Shown: in pieces, positions 8,336 to 15,855 of the stretch | Numbering within the stretch: position 1 is the first letter of the stretch | Layout of the letters: each line of letters opens with the position of its first letter | DNA from: Prevotella heparinolytica | Lineage (GTDB): Bacteria > Bacteroidota > Bacteroidia > Bacteroidales > Bacteroidaceae | Reading direction: 5' to 3' | DNA: 64,000 nucleotides | Assembly (NCBI RefSeq): GCF_004342845.1 | Contig: NZ_SLXB01000002.1 | Coordinates: 157,264 to 221,263 of the forward strand | Notes under the pieces: generated by a model | Database searches by the model: none | Seen by the model: the letters and a program-made list of their open reading frames with translations, nothing else | Told to the model about the DNA's origin: nothing | Translations under genes and position numbers: made by a program

Positions 8336-9598
8336 TCAGTTGGACTGTTTCCTCAATTTATTGACGGCATTCTCCAGCGATTCCGTCGGTTCTATGATAT
8401 TATAGTTCTTCCAAAAATCCTCGTTCCAATACTCGTCCACCAAGTCGTAGAACACTTGCTTCTGTTTGAAAGCGTTCCGTCCGGAGATACCCGTCTGCGG
8501 ATTATCGTCTCGGTCGGTGATCACCATTTCGGAAAAAGCGGTGTAGGTGGAAGAGAACAGCCGTTTCTGCCAATCGCATTTAAAGCGGATGATATTTCGT
8601 ATATAGTTCAGATAAGTACGGTCGCCCTGCTGCTTATAAGTCACCAAATAACTGACTTCCTGCGGGCGGAATCTCAACCCGACAGGTTTTTTGTGAAGAA
8701 TGGCCTCTACTGCTTTCACTTTGTTGGCCATGTCCAGTTCAAATTCGGCACGGGTAAAGGAGAGGCGTTCATAGTCAATGTAGAGCTTCCCGATGAAGAG
8801 TGCGTACATCAGGCTGACCCGCGGGCGGAAACTGACGACATACTGCATCCGGTTGTCCAGATTCACCGGTTCCTCCATCCGAAAATCATAGTAATTCAGA
8901 TTGTCCGGGCTGAGCAAGGCGTCGCCGTTCTTCACCACGTCCAGATAGAGAGAAAGATTGGGACCTCCCACTACTTTAACAGCCAGCGTGTCGCTTAGTT
9001 TCTGGCTCATCAAGCGGCGTCCTTTGAGGAGTTGTACCCTATCACGATTGACGTCACGCTCGTCATATGCCGTTTTGTAGACATTCATCACGGCTTCGGA
9101 GACATCGATATAACGGCGACGCTTTTGCACGGTTTCCCGGTAGAAAGCAGTCAGCATATTGTCTGTGGCCGCATAGTTGACGGGGATTTTCCTGATGGCT
9201 TCCTCCACAATGATGCGAGGATTGTTTCCGTAGACCACAATCTCGCTCAGCAGGTTGGGAGCCGGTATCATCCAGATGGTCAGTTCGTCCGGCTTTTCCA
9301 ATTCTTCGAGAGAGAGGTGCGTATTGAGGTAGCCAATGTGGGAGAATTCCACTCCACGGAAGCCTTCGGCAGTGCTTACTTTGAGAGAAAAAGTGCCGTC
9401 TTGGTTGGTCACTGTGCCCATGTTGGTGCCGATGACGGATATATTCACATTTTCCAATCGCTTCCGGTTTTCCTTGTTCCTTACCACACCGGTTATGGTA
9501 AGGTCGTTCACGGCGGCATCTTGTGCTGCCAGCGGGGTGAAGCTTCCAAACATGCAGAGCAGCAAACACCCGATTGTAAATCCGGCAAAGTTTTTCAT
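8336..9598 (-). CDS. Secreted carboxypeptidase-regulatory-domain protein (DUF5686-like layout)
   Basis: A 420-residue exported protein: signal peptide MKNFAGFTIGCLLLCMFGSF ending at LAAQD, then a CarboxypepD_reg-like domain (LTITGVVRNKENRKRLENVN, GTVTNQDGTFSLKV, EFSHIGYLNTHLSL). A long C-terminal region is shared with the protein at 5277-6818: TAFYRETVQKRRRYIDVSEAV, LYIDYERLSFTRAEFELD, DFWKNYNIIEPTESLE. Unlike that paralogue it has no STN domain. It lies 102 bp upstream of the sigma gene on the same strand and may be the sensed or regulated partner. The activity is unknown. Confidence 0.8.
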   Translation of the reverse strand: MKNFAGFTIGCLLLCMFGSFTPLAAQDAAVNDLTITGVVRNKENRKRLENVNISVIGTNMGTVTNQDGTFSLKVSTAEGFRGVEFSHIGYLNTHLSLEELEKPDELTIWMIPAPNLLSEIVVYGNNPRIIVEEAIRKIPVNYAATDNMLTAFYRETVQKRRRYIDVSEAVMNVYKTAYDERDVNRDRVQLLKGRRLMSQKLSDTLAVKVVGGPNLSLYLDVVKNGDALLSPDNLNYYDFRMEEPVNLDNRMQYVVSFRPRVSLMYALFIGKLYIDYERLSFTRAEFELDMANKVKAVEAILHKKPVGLRFRPQEVSYLVTYKQQGDRTYLNYIRNIIRFKCDWQKRLFSSTYTAFSEMVITDRDDNPQTGISGRNAFKQKQVFYDLVDEYWNEDFWKNYNIIEPTESLENAVNKLRKQSN

Positions 9599-10016
9599 AA
9601 GGCAAGAGCTTTTAAAGGGTTTCTACCAATAAGAGCGCTCCGGAAAGAAAAACCCTACACTTTTTTGCCCCGAATCAGATTTTGTTTTGATTTTATTTCC
9701 ACTTTCTTCTGCGCATTGTTTCAGGGATATCTTTATCTGTTTTCAGGAAGAGTATGGCGGGCTGTCGGTTTAATGGAAAAAACCTTTCGAGTCCTTATGA
9801 AAAGATTGTTCGTAGCAAGCAGTAAACTTTGTCCGAAGCCGGGATGAATCTCTGTTCGCGCACTGCGGACACAAAAACGCAACCTGCGGACACATATCCG
9901 CACCGTGCGAACACATATCCGCGCACTGCGAACAAAGATCCGAGTATAAGGAAAGCAAAACTTGTCCTGTAAGTTGAAGTGTGTTGCGAAAGGAGCTGCT
10001 TGGAAGTTCCGACTGC
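9599..10016. other. Intergenic region without a credible gene
   Basis: The 418-bp gap holds a 4 x 21-bp tandem repeat (9858-9941) and otherwise nothing I can support. Frames crossing the repeat give only repetitive Arg/Cys-rich text (RSARICVRTVRICVRR) and are artefacts of it. Confidence 0.6.
9858..9941 (+). repeat. 21-bp tandem repeat, 4 units
   Basis: Four back-to-back units of exactly 21 bp start at 9858, 9879, 9900 and 9921, with consensus GCRCNSTGCGRACACATATC. The reverse complement carries GTGCGG-ATATG, loosely similar to the GTGCGGGCATACG core of the 22-bp arrays at 1280 and 35595. No spacers and no coding sense. Confidence 0.8.
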
Positions 10017-10781
10017 TTACAGGGGATTTTCGGCTGAATCGTGGTTCATATACAACCACTCTTCCGCTTTCTTCAGCGTCTCTATTTTCCCCACATCAAA
10101 CCATTGTTCTCCTTGCGGCACGTATCCCTGCACACATGCTTCGCGGCAAACGGAGAGGTAAAAAGGTATGATGGAAAACTTTCCCGTCCACCGCTCATCG
10201 TCCATGAAGCGGAAAAGAGAGGGAGAAATGACGTGAATACCGCCGAAAGCCAGTTCGCGAAACTCCTTTTCCCCGTAGTCGAAGCCCTCCGGCTTCACCT
10301 CTCCGGTAGACTTGTTGACCCACCCCTTCAACCGGAGGTTGTCGTCGAAGAGCAGATAGCGCGAGGTTTCCCGCTTGCTGACAAGCAAAGTAGCCTCTGC
10401 CCCACTCTTCACATGATGGCGATAGAAAGCGGCAAGGTCTGTTTCTGAAAGGATGTCGGCATTGTGGACAAGAAAAGGTTCGCTGCCATCGAGAAACGGA
10501 CGTGCTTTGCCGATACCTCCACCGGTATCGAGCAGCATATCACGCTCGTCACTGATGTGGATGTTCGTCCCGAAATTGTCATGAGCACGGAGGTAGTCGA
10601 TGATTTGCCCGCCGAAGTGATGGATATTGACCGTTATATCGTTGAATCCTGCATCTTTCAGCCGCAGTATCACCCGTTCCAACATAGGTTTTCCCGCTAC
10701 GGGAACAAGCGCTTTGGGTGTATGGTCGGTCAGCGGACGCAGGCGTGTGCCCAAACCGGCAGCAAATATCATTGCTTTCAT
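10017..10781 (-). CDS. MurU-like sugar-1-phosphate nucleotidyltransferase
   Basis: A 254-residue NTP-transferase with the N-terminal signature MKAMIFAAGLGTRLRPLT, then PKALVPVAGKPML, and the acidic metal site in HNADILSE. The gene follows an AmgK-like kinase, as in the MurNAc salvage pathway where AmgK phosphorylates the anomeric carbon and MurU makes UDP-MurNAc from MurNAc-1-P. Annotation as mannose-1-phosphate guanylyltransferase is the alternative from family alone; the neighbour favours MurU. The start chosen is ATG 10781, 5 bp after the upstream stop. A GTG at 10787 overlaps that stop and is possible. Confidence 0.8.
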   Translation of the reverse strand: MKAMIFAAGLGTRLRPLTDHTPKALVPVAGKPMLERVILRLKDAGFNDITVNIHHFGGQIIDYLRAHDNFGTNIHISDERDMLLDTGGGIGKARPFLDGSEPFLVHNADILSETDLAAFYRHHVKSGAEATLLVSKRETSRYLLFDDNLRLKGWVNKSTGEVKPEGFDYGEKEFRELAFGGIHVISPSLFRFMDDERWTGKFSIIPFYLSVCREACVQGYVPQGEQWFDVGKIETLKKAEEWLYMNHDSAENPL

Positions 10782-10786
10782 AAGCA

Positions 10787-12217
10787 CTAATTCTTTGCTT
10801 TGAATGTTTGTTCGATATTCTGTTCGCGGTGCATCAGGTTCACCTGTACGCCGAATTTCTCATTCAGATGTTCGGCCAGATGCTGTGCCGAATATACGGA
10901 ACGGTGCTGTCCGCCCGTGCAGCCGAAGCAGACTGACAGGCTGGTGAATCCGCGTTCCATGTACCGTTTTACAGAGGCGTCGACCAAAGCGTATGCGTGT
11001 TCCAGAAAGTCAGTTATCTCCCCATCGTCTTCGAGAAAACGAATGACAGGTTCATCCAATCCCGTAAAAGGCTTGTAACGGTCGTATTTACCCGGGTTGT
11101 TCACCGCACGACAGTCGAATACAAATCCCCCTCCGTTGCCCGAAGGGTCTTCGGGAATACCTTTCTTATAAGCAAAGCTGGTGACTTTCACTACCAGCCG
11201 GCGTTTTTGCAGGTCGTCCGTAAACTGTTTCAATTCGGTAAGTTCACGCAATATCCGGCAGAGATAGGGATATTCGGGATATGGCTCTTGCAACAATTGG
11301 CGCAGATTCTCGATGGCAAAGGGAACACTCTGGATAAAATGCGGCTTCTTCTCGAAATATCCCCGGAAACCATAGGCTCCCAGCACCTGCATGGTACGAA
11401 ACAGTACGAAATGACGAAGTTGGGCGTAAAAATAAGCCTCATCTACGGGCCGGTATTTGCACAGTGCATCAAGATACTCTTTCAGAAGTTCCTTGCGAAG
11501 GCTGTCCGGATAGTTGGCTTTGGCCTGCCACAAGAACGAAGCCACATCATAATAGACCGGACCTTTCCGCCCGCCCTGAAAGTCGATGAGCCACGGCTCT
11601 CCATTCTTTATCATAACATTGCGGCTCTGGAAATCGCGATACATGAAGGTGGCCGAGCTGCTACGCAGCAGTACGTCCGCCATCTTCTGGAAATCATCCT
11701 CCAAACGGTCTTCCTGAAACTCCATCCCCGTGGCCTTGAGAAAACAATATTTAAAATAGTTCAAATCCCACAGGATGGAACGGCTGTTGAACTCTGCTTG
11801 CGGATGGCAGTATGAGAAGTCCATCCCGTCGGCGCCGGCAAATTGTATGGCCGGTAGCAGTCGGATGGTTTTACGCAACAGTTGCTTTTCGTCCTCACCG
11901 AAGACACTGGTCTTGCGTCCTTTTTCGATGGCATTGAACAGCAAGGTGTCTCCCAAATCCTCTTGCAGATAATATATCTCGTCTTCGGAGTGAATAACGA
12001 CTTGCGGCACCGGCAATCCTTTTTGGCGGAAATGCCCGGCCATGTATAGGAAAGCGCGGTTCTCTTCCACCGATTCGCCGCTCACGCCAATCAATGTGAG
12101 GTTTCCCGTAAGACGGAAGTAACGGCGGTTGGAGCCGGAAGAAGGAAGTTCGTCAATGTGTTCCGGCTCGTATCCGGTATGCGTGATGTAGAGTTTTCTC
12201 AGTTCTTCGGTTATCAT
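10787..12217 (-). CDS. AmgK-like sugar kinase fused to a RapZ C-terminal domain
   Basis: A 476-residue two-domain protein. Residues 1 to about 330 form an aminoglycoside-phosphotransferase fold: catalytic loop RDFQSRNVM (about 194-202), metal site DFQGGRKGPVYYD (about 212-224), the pattern of AmgK anomeric sugar kinases. Residues about 341-470 match the RapZ C-terminal domain: VTSFAYKKGIP, FVFDCRAVNNPG, TGLDEPV and GCTGGQHRSV (432-441). There is no Walker A motif, so the RapZ kinase-like N-terminal domain is absent. In E. coli RapZ this C-terminal domain binds glucosamine-6-phosphate. A kinase sensing an amino-sugar phosphate is my inference. It directly precedes the MurU-like gene. Confidence 0.88.
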   Translation of the reverse strand: MITEELRKLYITHTGYEPEHIDELPSSGSNRRYFRLTGNLTLIGVSGESVEENRAFLYMAGHFRQKGLPVPQVVIHSEDEIYYLQEDLGDTLLFNAIEKGRKTSVFGEDEKQLLRKTIRLLPAIQFAGADGMDFSYCHPQAEFNSRSILWDLNYFKYCFLKATGMEFQEDRLEDDFQKMADVLLRSSSATFMYRDFQSRNVMIKNGEPWLIDFQGGRKGPVYYDVASFLWQAKANYPDSLRKELLKEYLDALCKYRPVDEAYFYAQLRHFVLFRTMQVLGAYGFRGYFEKKPHFIQSVPFAIENLRQLLQEPYPEYPYLCRILRELTELKQFTDDLQKRRLVVKVTSFAYKKGIPEDPSGNGGGFVFDCRAVNNPGKYDRYKPFTGLDEPVIRFLEDDGEITDFLEHAYALVDASVKRYMERGFTSLSVCFGCTGGQHRSVYSAQHLAEHLNEKFGVQVNLMHREQNIEQTFKAKN

Positions 12218-12330
12218 GGCGTATGTTTATTTTGGCAGCTAAGATAAGGTTTTTGTCGGAGATATGTTTACCTTTGTGGAAGGAAAAAAGAAAATGCAGG
12301 ATGTCGTGCCTGCCGAAGCGGTTAGAAAGG

Positions 12331-13734
12331 ATGAGAAGCATACCCCAATTTTTAATAGCTGCACCTGCATCGGGCAGCGGAAAGACCACCGTCAGTCGCG
12401 GACTTATGGCGTTGCTGGTGAGGAAAGGCTTTAAGGTGCAGCCTTTCAAGTGCGGTCCGGACTACATAGATACCAAATATCACACCGCCATGTGTCACCG
12501 TCCCTCTATCAATCTGGACACTTTCATGGCATCCGAAGAACACGTGCAAGAACTGTATGCCCGTTATTCGGCAGATGCCGACGTAGTGGTTGCGGAAGGA
12601 ATGATGGGAATGTTCGATGGCTACGACCGCAGTCGGGGATCCTCTGCCGAGATAGCGGAACTGCTTCATCTTCCCGTGGTGCTGGTCGTCGATGCCAAGT
12701 CTGCCGCTTATTCCATGGCTCCTTTACTATCCGGTTTTATTCATTTCCGTCCGGAAGTAAAGATAGCAGGCATACTGTTCAATCGGGTGGGTTCGCCCAG
12801 ACATTATGAGATGTTGCAAGAAGTCTGTTCCGACCTTAATGTGACCTGCCTCGGCTATCTGCCCAAACAAAAACTTTTGGAACAAGATACGCGCTATCTG
12901 GGGCTCGACTTCAGCCACTTGAAAGATATGGAGGTGAACACTCTTGCCGACCTTCTGGAACAATACGTAGACTGGCAATTGCTGCTGAATGCAACCATGC
13001 GTCCCTTGCCGGAGAGGAAGAATGAAAAAACGGAAACGGACAACAGAAAACTACACATTACCGTAGCTTGTAACGAAGAATCTTTTTCTTTTCTATATGC
13101 CGAGCATTTGGATATACTGCACCGTATGGGCACTGTCACCCTTTTCAATCCGGAAGAGAACCTCCCCTTGCCTCAAGATACCGACTTGCTTTATTTACCC
13201 GGAGGATATCCCGAAAAGCATGCGGATAGACTGTCGGCAGCTCGTTGTACCTTAAAATCCATCCGAGAATACATAGAAGCCGGAGGCAAAGCTTTGGCCG
13301 AGTGTGGCGGAATGATGTATCTGTCTCAAGCCATCTCCTGCGACGCGGAAAGCATGCAATCTGCGGACAGACGCATGGTACACCGAATGGTTGGCGTCTT
13401 TCCTTTTTACATTTCGGCCGAAACCCATGACAAAAAACTGTCGTTGGGCTATCGGCAATTTCAATACAACGGAAAGCAACTGCGAGGGCATGAGTTCCAC
13501 TATACCCAATTCGGTAAGAAAGGACTGGCCTACACCGAGTGTTTCAAGGACTACGAAGGCGACTGTCTGCCGGAAGATGAAGGAAACTGCATGCTGAATT
13601 TGCCTGATTCTGTCGCACAAGTATACAACGCCAAAGGACAGCCGGTAACCACTCTTGTTTTCCGATACAAGAACGTCATTGCCAGCTATACACACCTCTA
13701 TTGGGGAGAGACCGACCCATTGTCTCTGTTCTGA
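12331..13734 (+). CDS. cbiA: Cobyrinate a,c-diamide synthase
   Basis: This enzyme amidates the a and c side chains of cobyrinic acid using glutamine and ATP, a step of cobamide synthesis. The 467-residue form from ATG 12331 begins right before the ATP-binding domain: FLIAAPASGSGKTTVSRG, P-loop Lys at residue 18. ATGs at 12223 and 12301 would add a tail unlike the family. The CbiA domain continues through GPDYIDTKYH and VVAEGMMGMFDG. The C-terminal GATase_3 domain has the nucleophile Cys in LAECGGMMYLS and the catalytic His region SYTHLYWG. No cobalamin riboswitch is visible upstream; the gene starts 114 bp from the divergent kinase gene. Confidence 0.93.
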   Translation: MRSIPQFLIAAPASGSGKTTVSRGLMALLVRKGFKVQPFKCGPDYIDTKYHTAMCHRPSINLDTFMASEEHVQELYARYSADADVVVAEGMMGMFDGYDRSRGSSAEIAELLHLPVVLVVDAKSAAYSMAPLLSGFIHFRPEVKIAGILFNRVGSPRHYEMLQEVCSDLNVTCLGYLPKQKLLEQDTRYLGLDFSHLKDMEVNTLADLLEQYVDWQLLLNATMRPLPERKNEKTETDNRKLHITVACNEESFSFLYAEHLDILHRMGTVTLFNPEENLPLPQDTDLLYLPGGYPEKHADRLSAARCTLKSIREYIEAGGKALAECGGMMYLSQAISCDAESMQSADRRMVHRMVGVFPFYISAETHDKKLSLGYRQFQYNGKQLRGHEFHYTQFGKKGLAYTECFKDYEGDCLPEDEGNCMLNLPDSVAQVYNAKGQPVTTLVFRYKNVIASYTHLYWGETDPLSLF

Positions 13735-13775
13735 AAAAACAAATAACTGATAACATAAATTTTTAATCCTTTTTT

Positions 13776-14354
13776 ATGAAAAGAATTTATACCAGAACCG
13801 GCGATAAAGGCACCACAGGCATTCATGGCGGTGCCCGTGTTCCCAAAGACGATATACGCATCGAAGCCAACGGATGTCTTGATGAGTTGAACGCCATTAT
13901 TGGCATTGTACGCTCTATGCTTCCTTCGGGAGATGAGCGATATAACCTGCTGCATGCCATTCAATGCGAATTGATGACGGTGATGAGCCATGTAGCCACT
14001 CCTTCGGGTACGGTAAATCCCAATCCGCTTTCAGTTGCCGAGCTCACTTTGCGTTGCGAGCAAGAAATGGATGCCATGACCGTCTTGCTACATGATAACG
14101 GCTATTTCCTTTTACCCGGCGGCACTCCCCTATCTGCCCATCTGCAATATGCCCGCACCATCGCTCGTCGTGCCGAACGCCGCTTATGGACACTCCATCG
14201 ACAAGATTCCGTGAACAAGGATATACTATGTTTCGTCAATCGTCTATCCGACCTCTTCTTCGTGATGGCACGCATGGAGATGCAACGGCAAAACTGGCCG
14301 GAGGAGAAATGGAAAGAGTTTGCGTATAAGAGGAAAAGAGAGACGGAAAAATAG
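13776..14354 (+). CDS. ATP:cob(I)alamin adenosyltransferase, PduO type
   Basis: A 192-residue helical-bundle enzyme that transfers the adenosyl group of ATP to cob(I)alamin or a precursor. The family signature is at the N-terminus (TRTGDKGTTGIHGGARVPKDD), with EANGCLDELNAIIG and the ATP/cobalamin residues in RTIARRAERRLW. It follows cbiA by 41 bp in the same direction, giving a two-gene cobamide unit. It meets pncB tail to tail with an 8-bp gap. Confidence 0.92.
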   Translation: MKRIYTRTGDKGTTGIHGGARVPKDDIRIEANGCLDELNAIIGIVRSMLPSGDERYNLLHAIQCELMTVMSHVATPSGTVNPNPLSVAELTLRCEQEMDAMTVLLHDNGYFLLPGGTPLSAHLQYARTIARRAERRLWTLHRQDSVNKDILCFVNRLSDLFFVMARMEMQRQNWPEEKWKEFAYKRKRETEK

Positions 14355-14362
14355 AGAGGGGA

Positions 14363-15532
14363 TCAATGCTCATTCAACCTCAAGTCATACAAGCATGCTC
14401 TGACTTCCGCCTCACTACCGATATGTTTTCCCGCATCATCCGACAACTTTACGCATTCGCGCCATTCCTGATTGGTATTCATCTTGCATCGGGTCAGTTT
14501 CATTACAATGTTCGAAGGCTTGAATCCGGTGTCGTTCGTCAGATTGGTACCGATGCCGAAGGCACAACGGATTCTGCCTTTGCAGTATTCTTGAATGTCG
14601 AGTGCTTTGCCAAAGTCCAGTGCATTGCTGAATACGATGGTTTTGGTAGTAGAGTCAATACCCAATTCGTTGTAGCGTGCCACTAACTTATCGGTGAAAA
14701 GAAATTCATTGCCCGAATCACAGCGTACACCGTCAAACAGTTTGGCTTGTTTACGGCTCAGATTGTTCAAAAAGATATCCGATGTATAAGTGTCGGACAA
14801 AGCAATGCCTAAATCTCCGTCATACACATTCACCCAGTTTTCCAACGCCATATAGTTGGCATGTTTGTAGCCGAACTGGGCACCGTGGAACATAAACCAT
14901 TCGTGCGGATGTGTCCCCATCGGCTTCATGCCGTGTTTCATGGCAAAATAGCAGTTGGATGTTCCTGTACAATACAACGAAGCCTCTTTCAGATAGCCGA
15001 TGACTCTATCCTGTACATCGAACGAAAAGCGCCGACGCGTACCGAACTCCGAAAAACTGATACGATGTTCATTGGAAAAGATCACCTTTTCGGACAGCTT
15101 GCAGAGGATATCTTTCATATCAGGTACATTACCCAATGTACGATTCTTCAACTCCGAAACAAGAGCAAGCAGAGGAACCTCATAAAGGGTGGCCTTGTAC
15201 AGATAGTCCGTGATTTCAATGTTCAAATGCTGTTCCTCGTCCAAATGTATTTTGACTTTCTCTGGGTGGAATCGGAAAGAAGAAAGCCATTCCCAATAAA
15301 CTCTCGGTAAGAAACGGCAGTGATGCACCATATACTCCAATTCTTCATCGGACAAAGCAATCAATGCCATGTCGTTCACAGCTTGACGCAATTTCGCGAG
15401 GAACTCAGTTGTATAGACTGTTTCGTCCCTGTCTCTGAAACTGAAAGTTCCCACAGCATAAGGAAACAACTTGATGTAGGCATACGAAGTTGTGAATTTG
15501 TAAAGATCTGTATCGAGTATGGTATGAATCAT
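14363..15532 (-). CDS. pncB: Nicotinate phosphoribosyltransferase
   Basis: This enzyme converts nicotinate and PRPP to nicotinate mononucleotide in NAD salvage. The 389-residue protein has the PncB pattern: ILDTDLYKFTTSYAY at the N-terminus, the FGTRRRFSFDVQ segment, the PRPP/phosphate-binding VFSNALDFGKALDIQEY and GIGTNLTND. The length is normal for the class. It is monocistronic, convergent with the adenosyltransferase gene. No convincing -33/-7 pair is seen upstream. Confidence 0.95.
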   Translation of the reverse strand: MIHTILDTDLYKFTTSYAYIKLFPYAVGTFSFRDRDETVYTTEFLAKLRQAVNDMALIALSDEELEYMVHHCRFLPRVYWEWLSSFRFHPEKVKIHLDEEQHLNIEITDYLYKATLYEVPLLALVSELKNRTLGNVPDMKDILCKLSEKVIFSNEHRISFSEFGTRRRFSFDVQDRVIGYLKEASLYCTGTSNCYFAMKHGMKPMGTHPHEWFMFHGAQFGYKHANYMALENWVNVYDGDLGIALSDTYTSDIFLNNLSRKQAKLFDGVRCDSGNEFLFTDKLVARYNELGIDSTTKTIVFSNALDFGKALDIQEYCKGRIRCAFGIGTNLTNDTGFKPSNIVMKLTRCKMNTNQEWRECVKLSDDAGKHIGSEAEVRACLYDLRLNEH

Positions 15533-15737
15533 TACGGGATTTTTTTATAATCTTTGAGTTTTCAGTACTTTAGAAGCTGAAATAAATGCAAACAAGCTCC
15601 TATTTATATTCATAAAAACATTTTCTCTATTCAGGGCATGAAGATAGCGATTTTTTTTGTTTTTCGGGCACAAAACTGTTAATAACGGGATATTCTTATT
15701 AAACCGTGTTATAAATTAAGCCATTACGCTCCGTTCT

Positions 15738-15768
15738 TTTGGAGATATGCAGAAAGTACGTATATTTG
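15738..15768 (+). promoter_or_regulatory. Promoter of a candidate small RNA
   Basis: -33 box TTTG (15738-15741), 19-bp spacer, -7 box TATATTTG (15761-15768): a perfect match in a region with no protein gene downstream on this strand. Confidence 0.75.
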
Positions 15769-15774
15769 CAATGT

Positions 15775-15840
15775 GTTTTTCATAGTATTAGATTTAAGGT
15801 TAACAAAAGATTGGCTGTCTGGGATAGATAGCCTTTTTTT
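15775..15840 (+). ncRNA. Candidate short non-coding RNA of about 66 nt
   Basis: The expected start is about 7 nt after the -7 box, and the transcript would end at the T run 15834-15840 after a GGCTGTCT/AGATAGCC hairpin. The body contains CATAGTATTAGATTTAAGG, which has no ATG-started frame. Downstream lies only the end of a minus-strand gene, so the transcript appears self-contained. The rest of the 323-bp gap (15533-15737) holds nothing I can name. The family is not identified; a leader or dispersed element is possible. Confidence 0.6.
15813..15840 (+). terminator. Intrinsic terminator of the candidate small RNA
   Basis: An 8-bp stem GGCTGTCT (15813-15820) / AGATAGCC (15826-15833), one G-U pair, 5-nt loop GGGAT, followed by seven T. 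Confidence 0.8.
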
Positions 15841-15855
15841 ATGCCCTCTCCATTC

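Noticed and set aside
9733..10059. Open frame of 108 codons on the minus strand
   Set aside because: It runs through the 4 x 21-bp repeat and gives repetitive Arg/Cys text with no family likeness; the repeat explains the open frame.
12218..12330. Cobalamin riboswitch before cbiA
   Set aside because: The gap is only about 110 bp and no B12-box-like core is visible.
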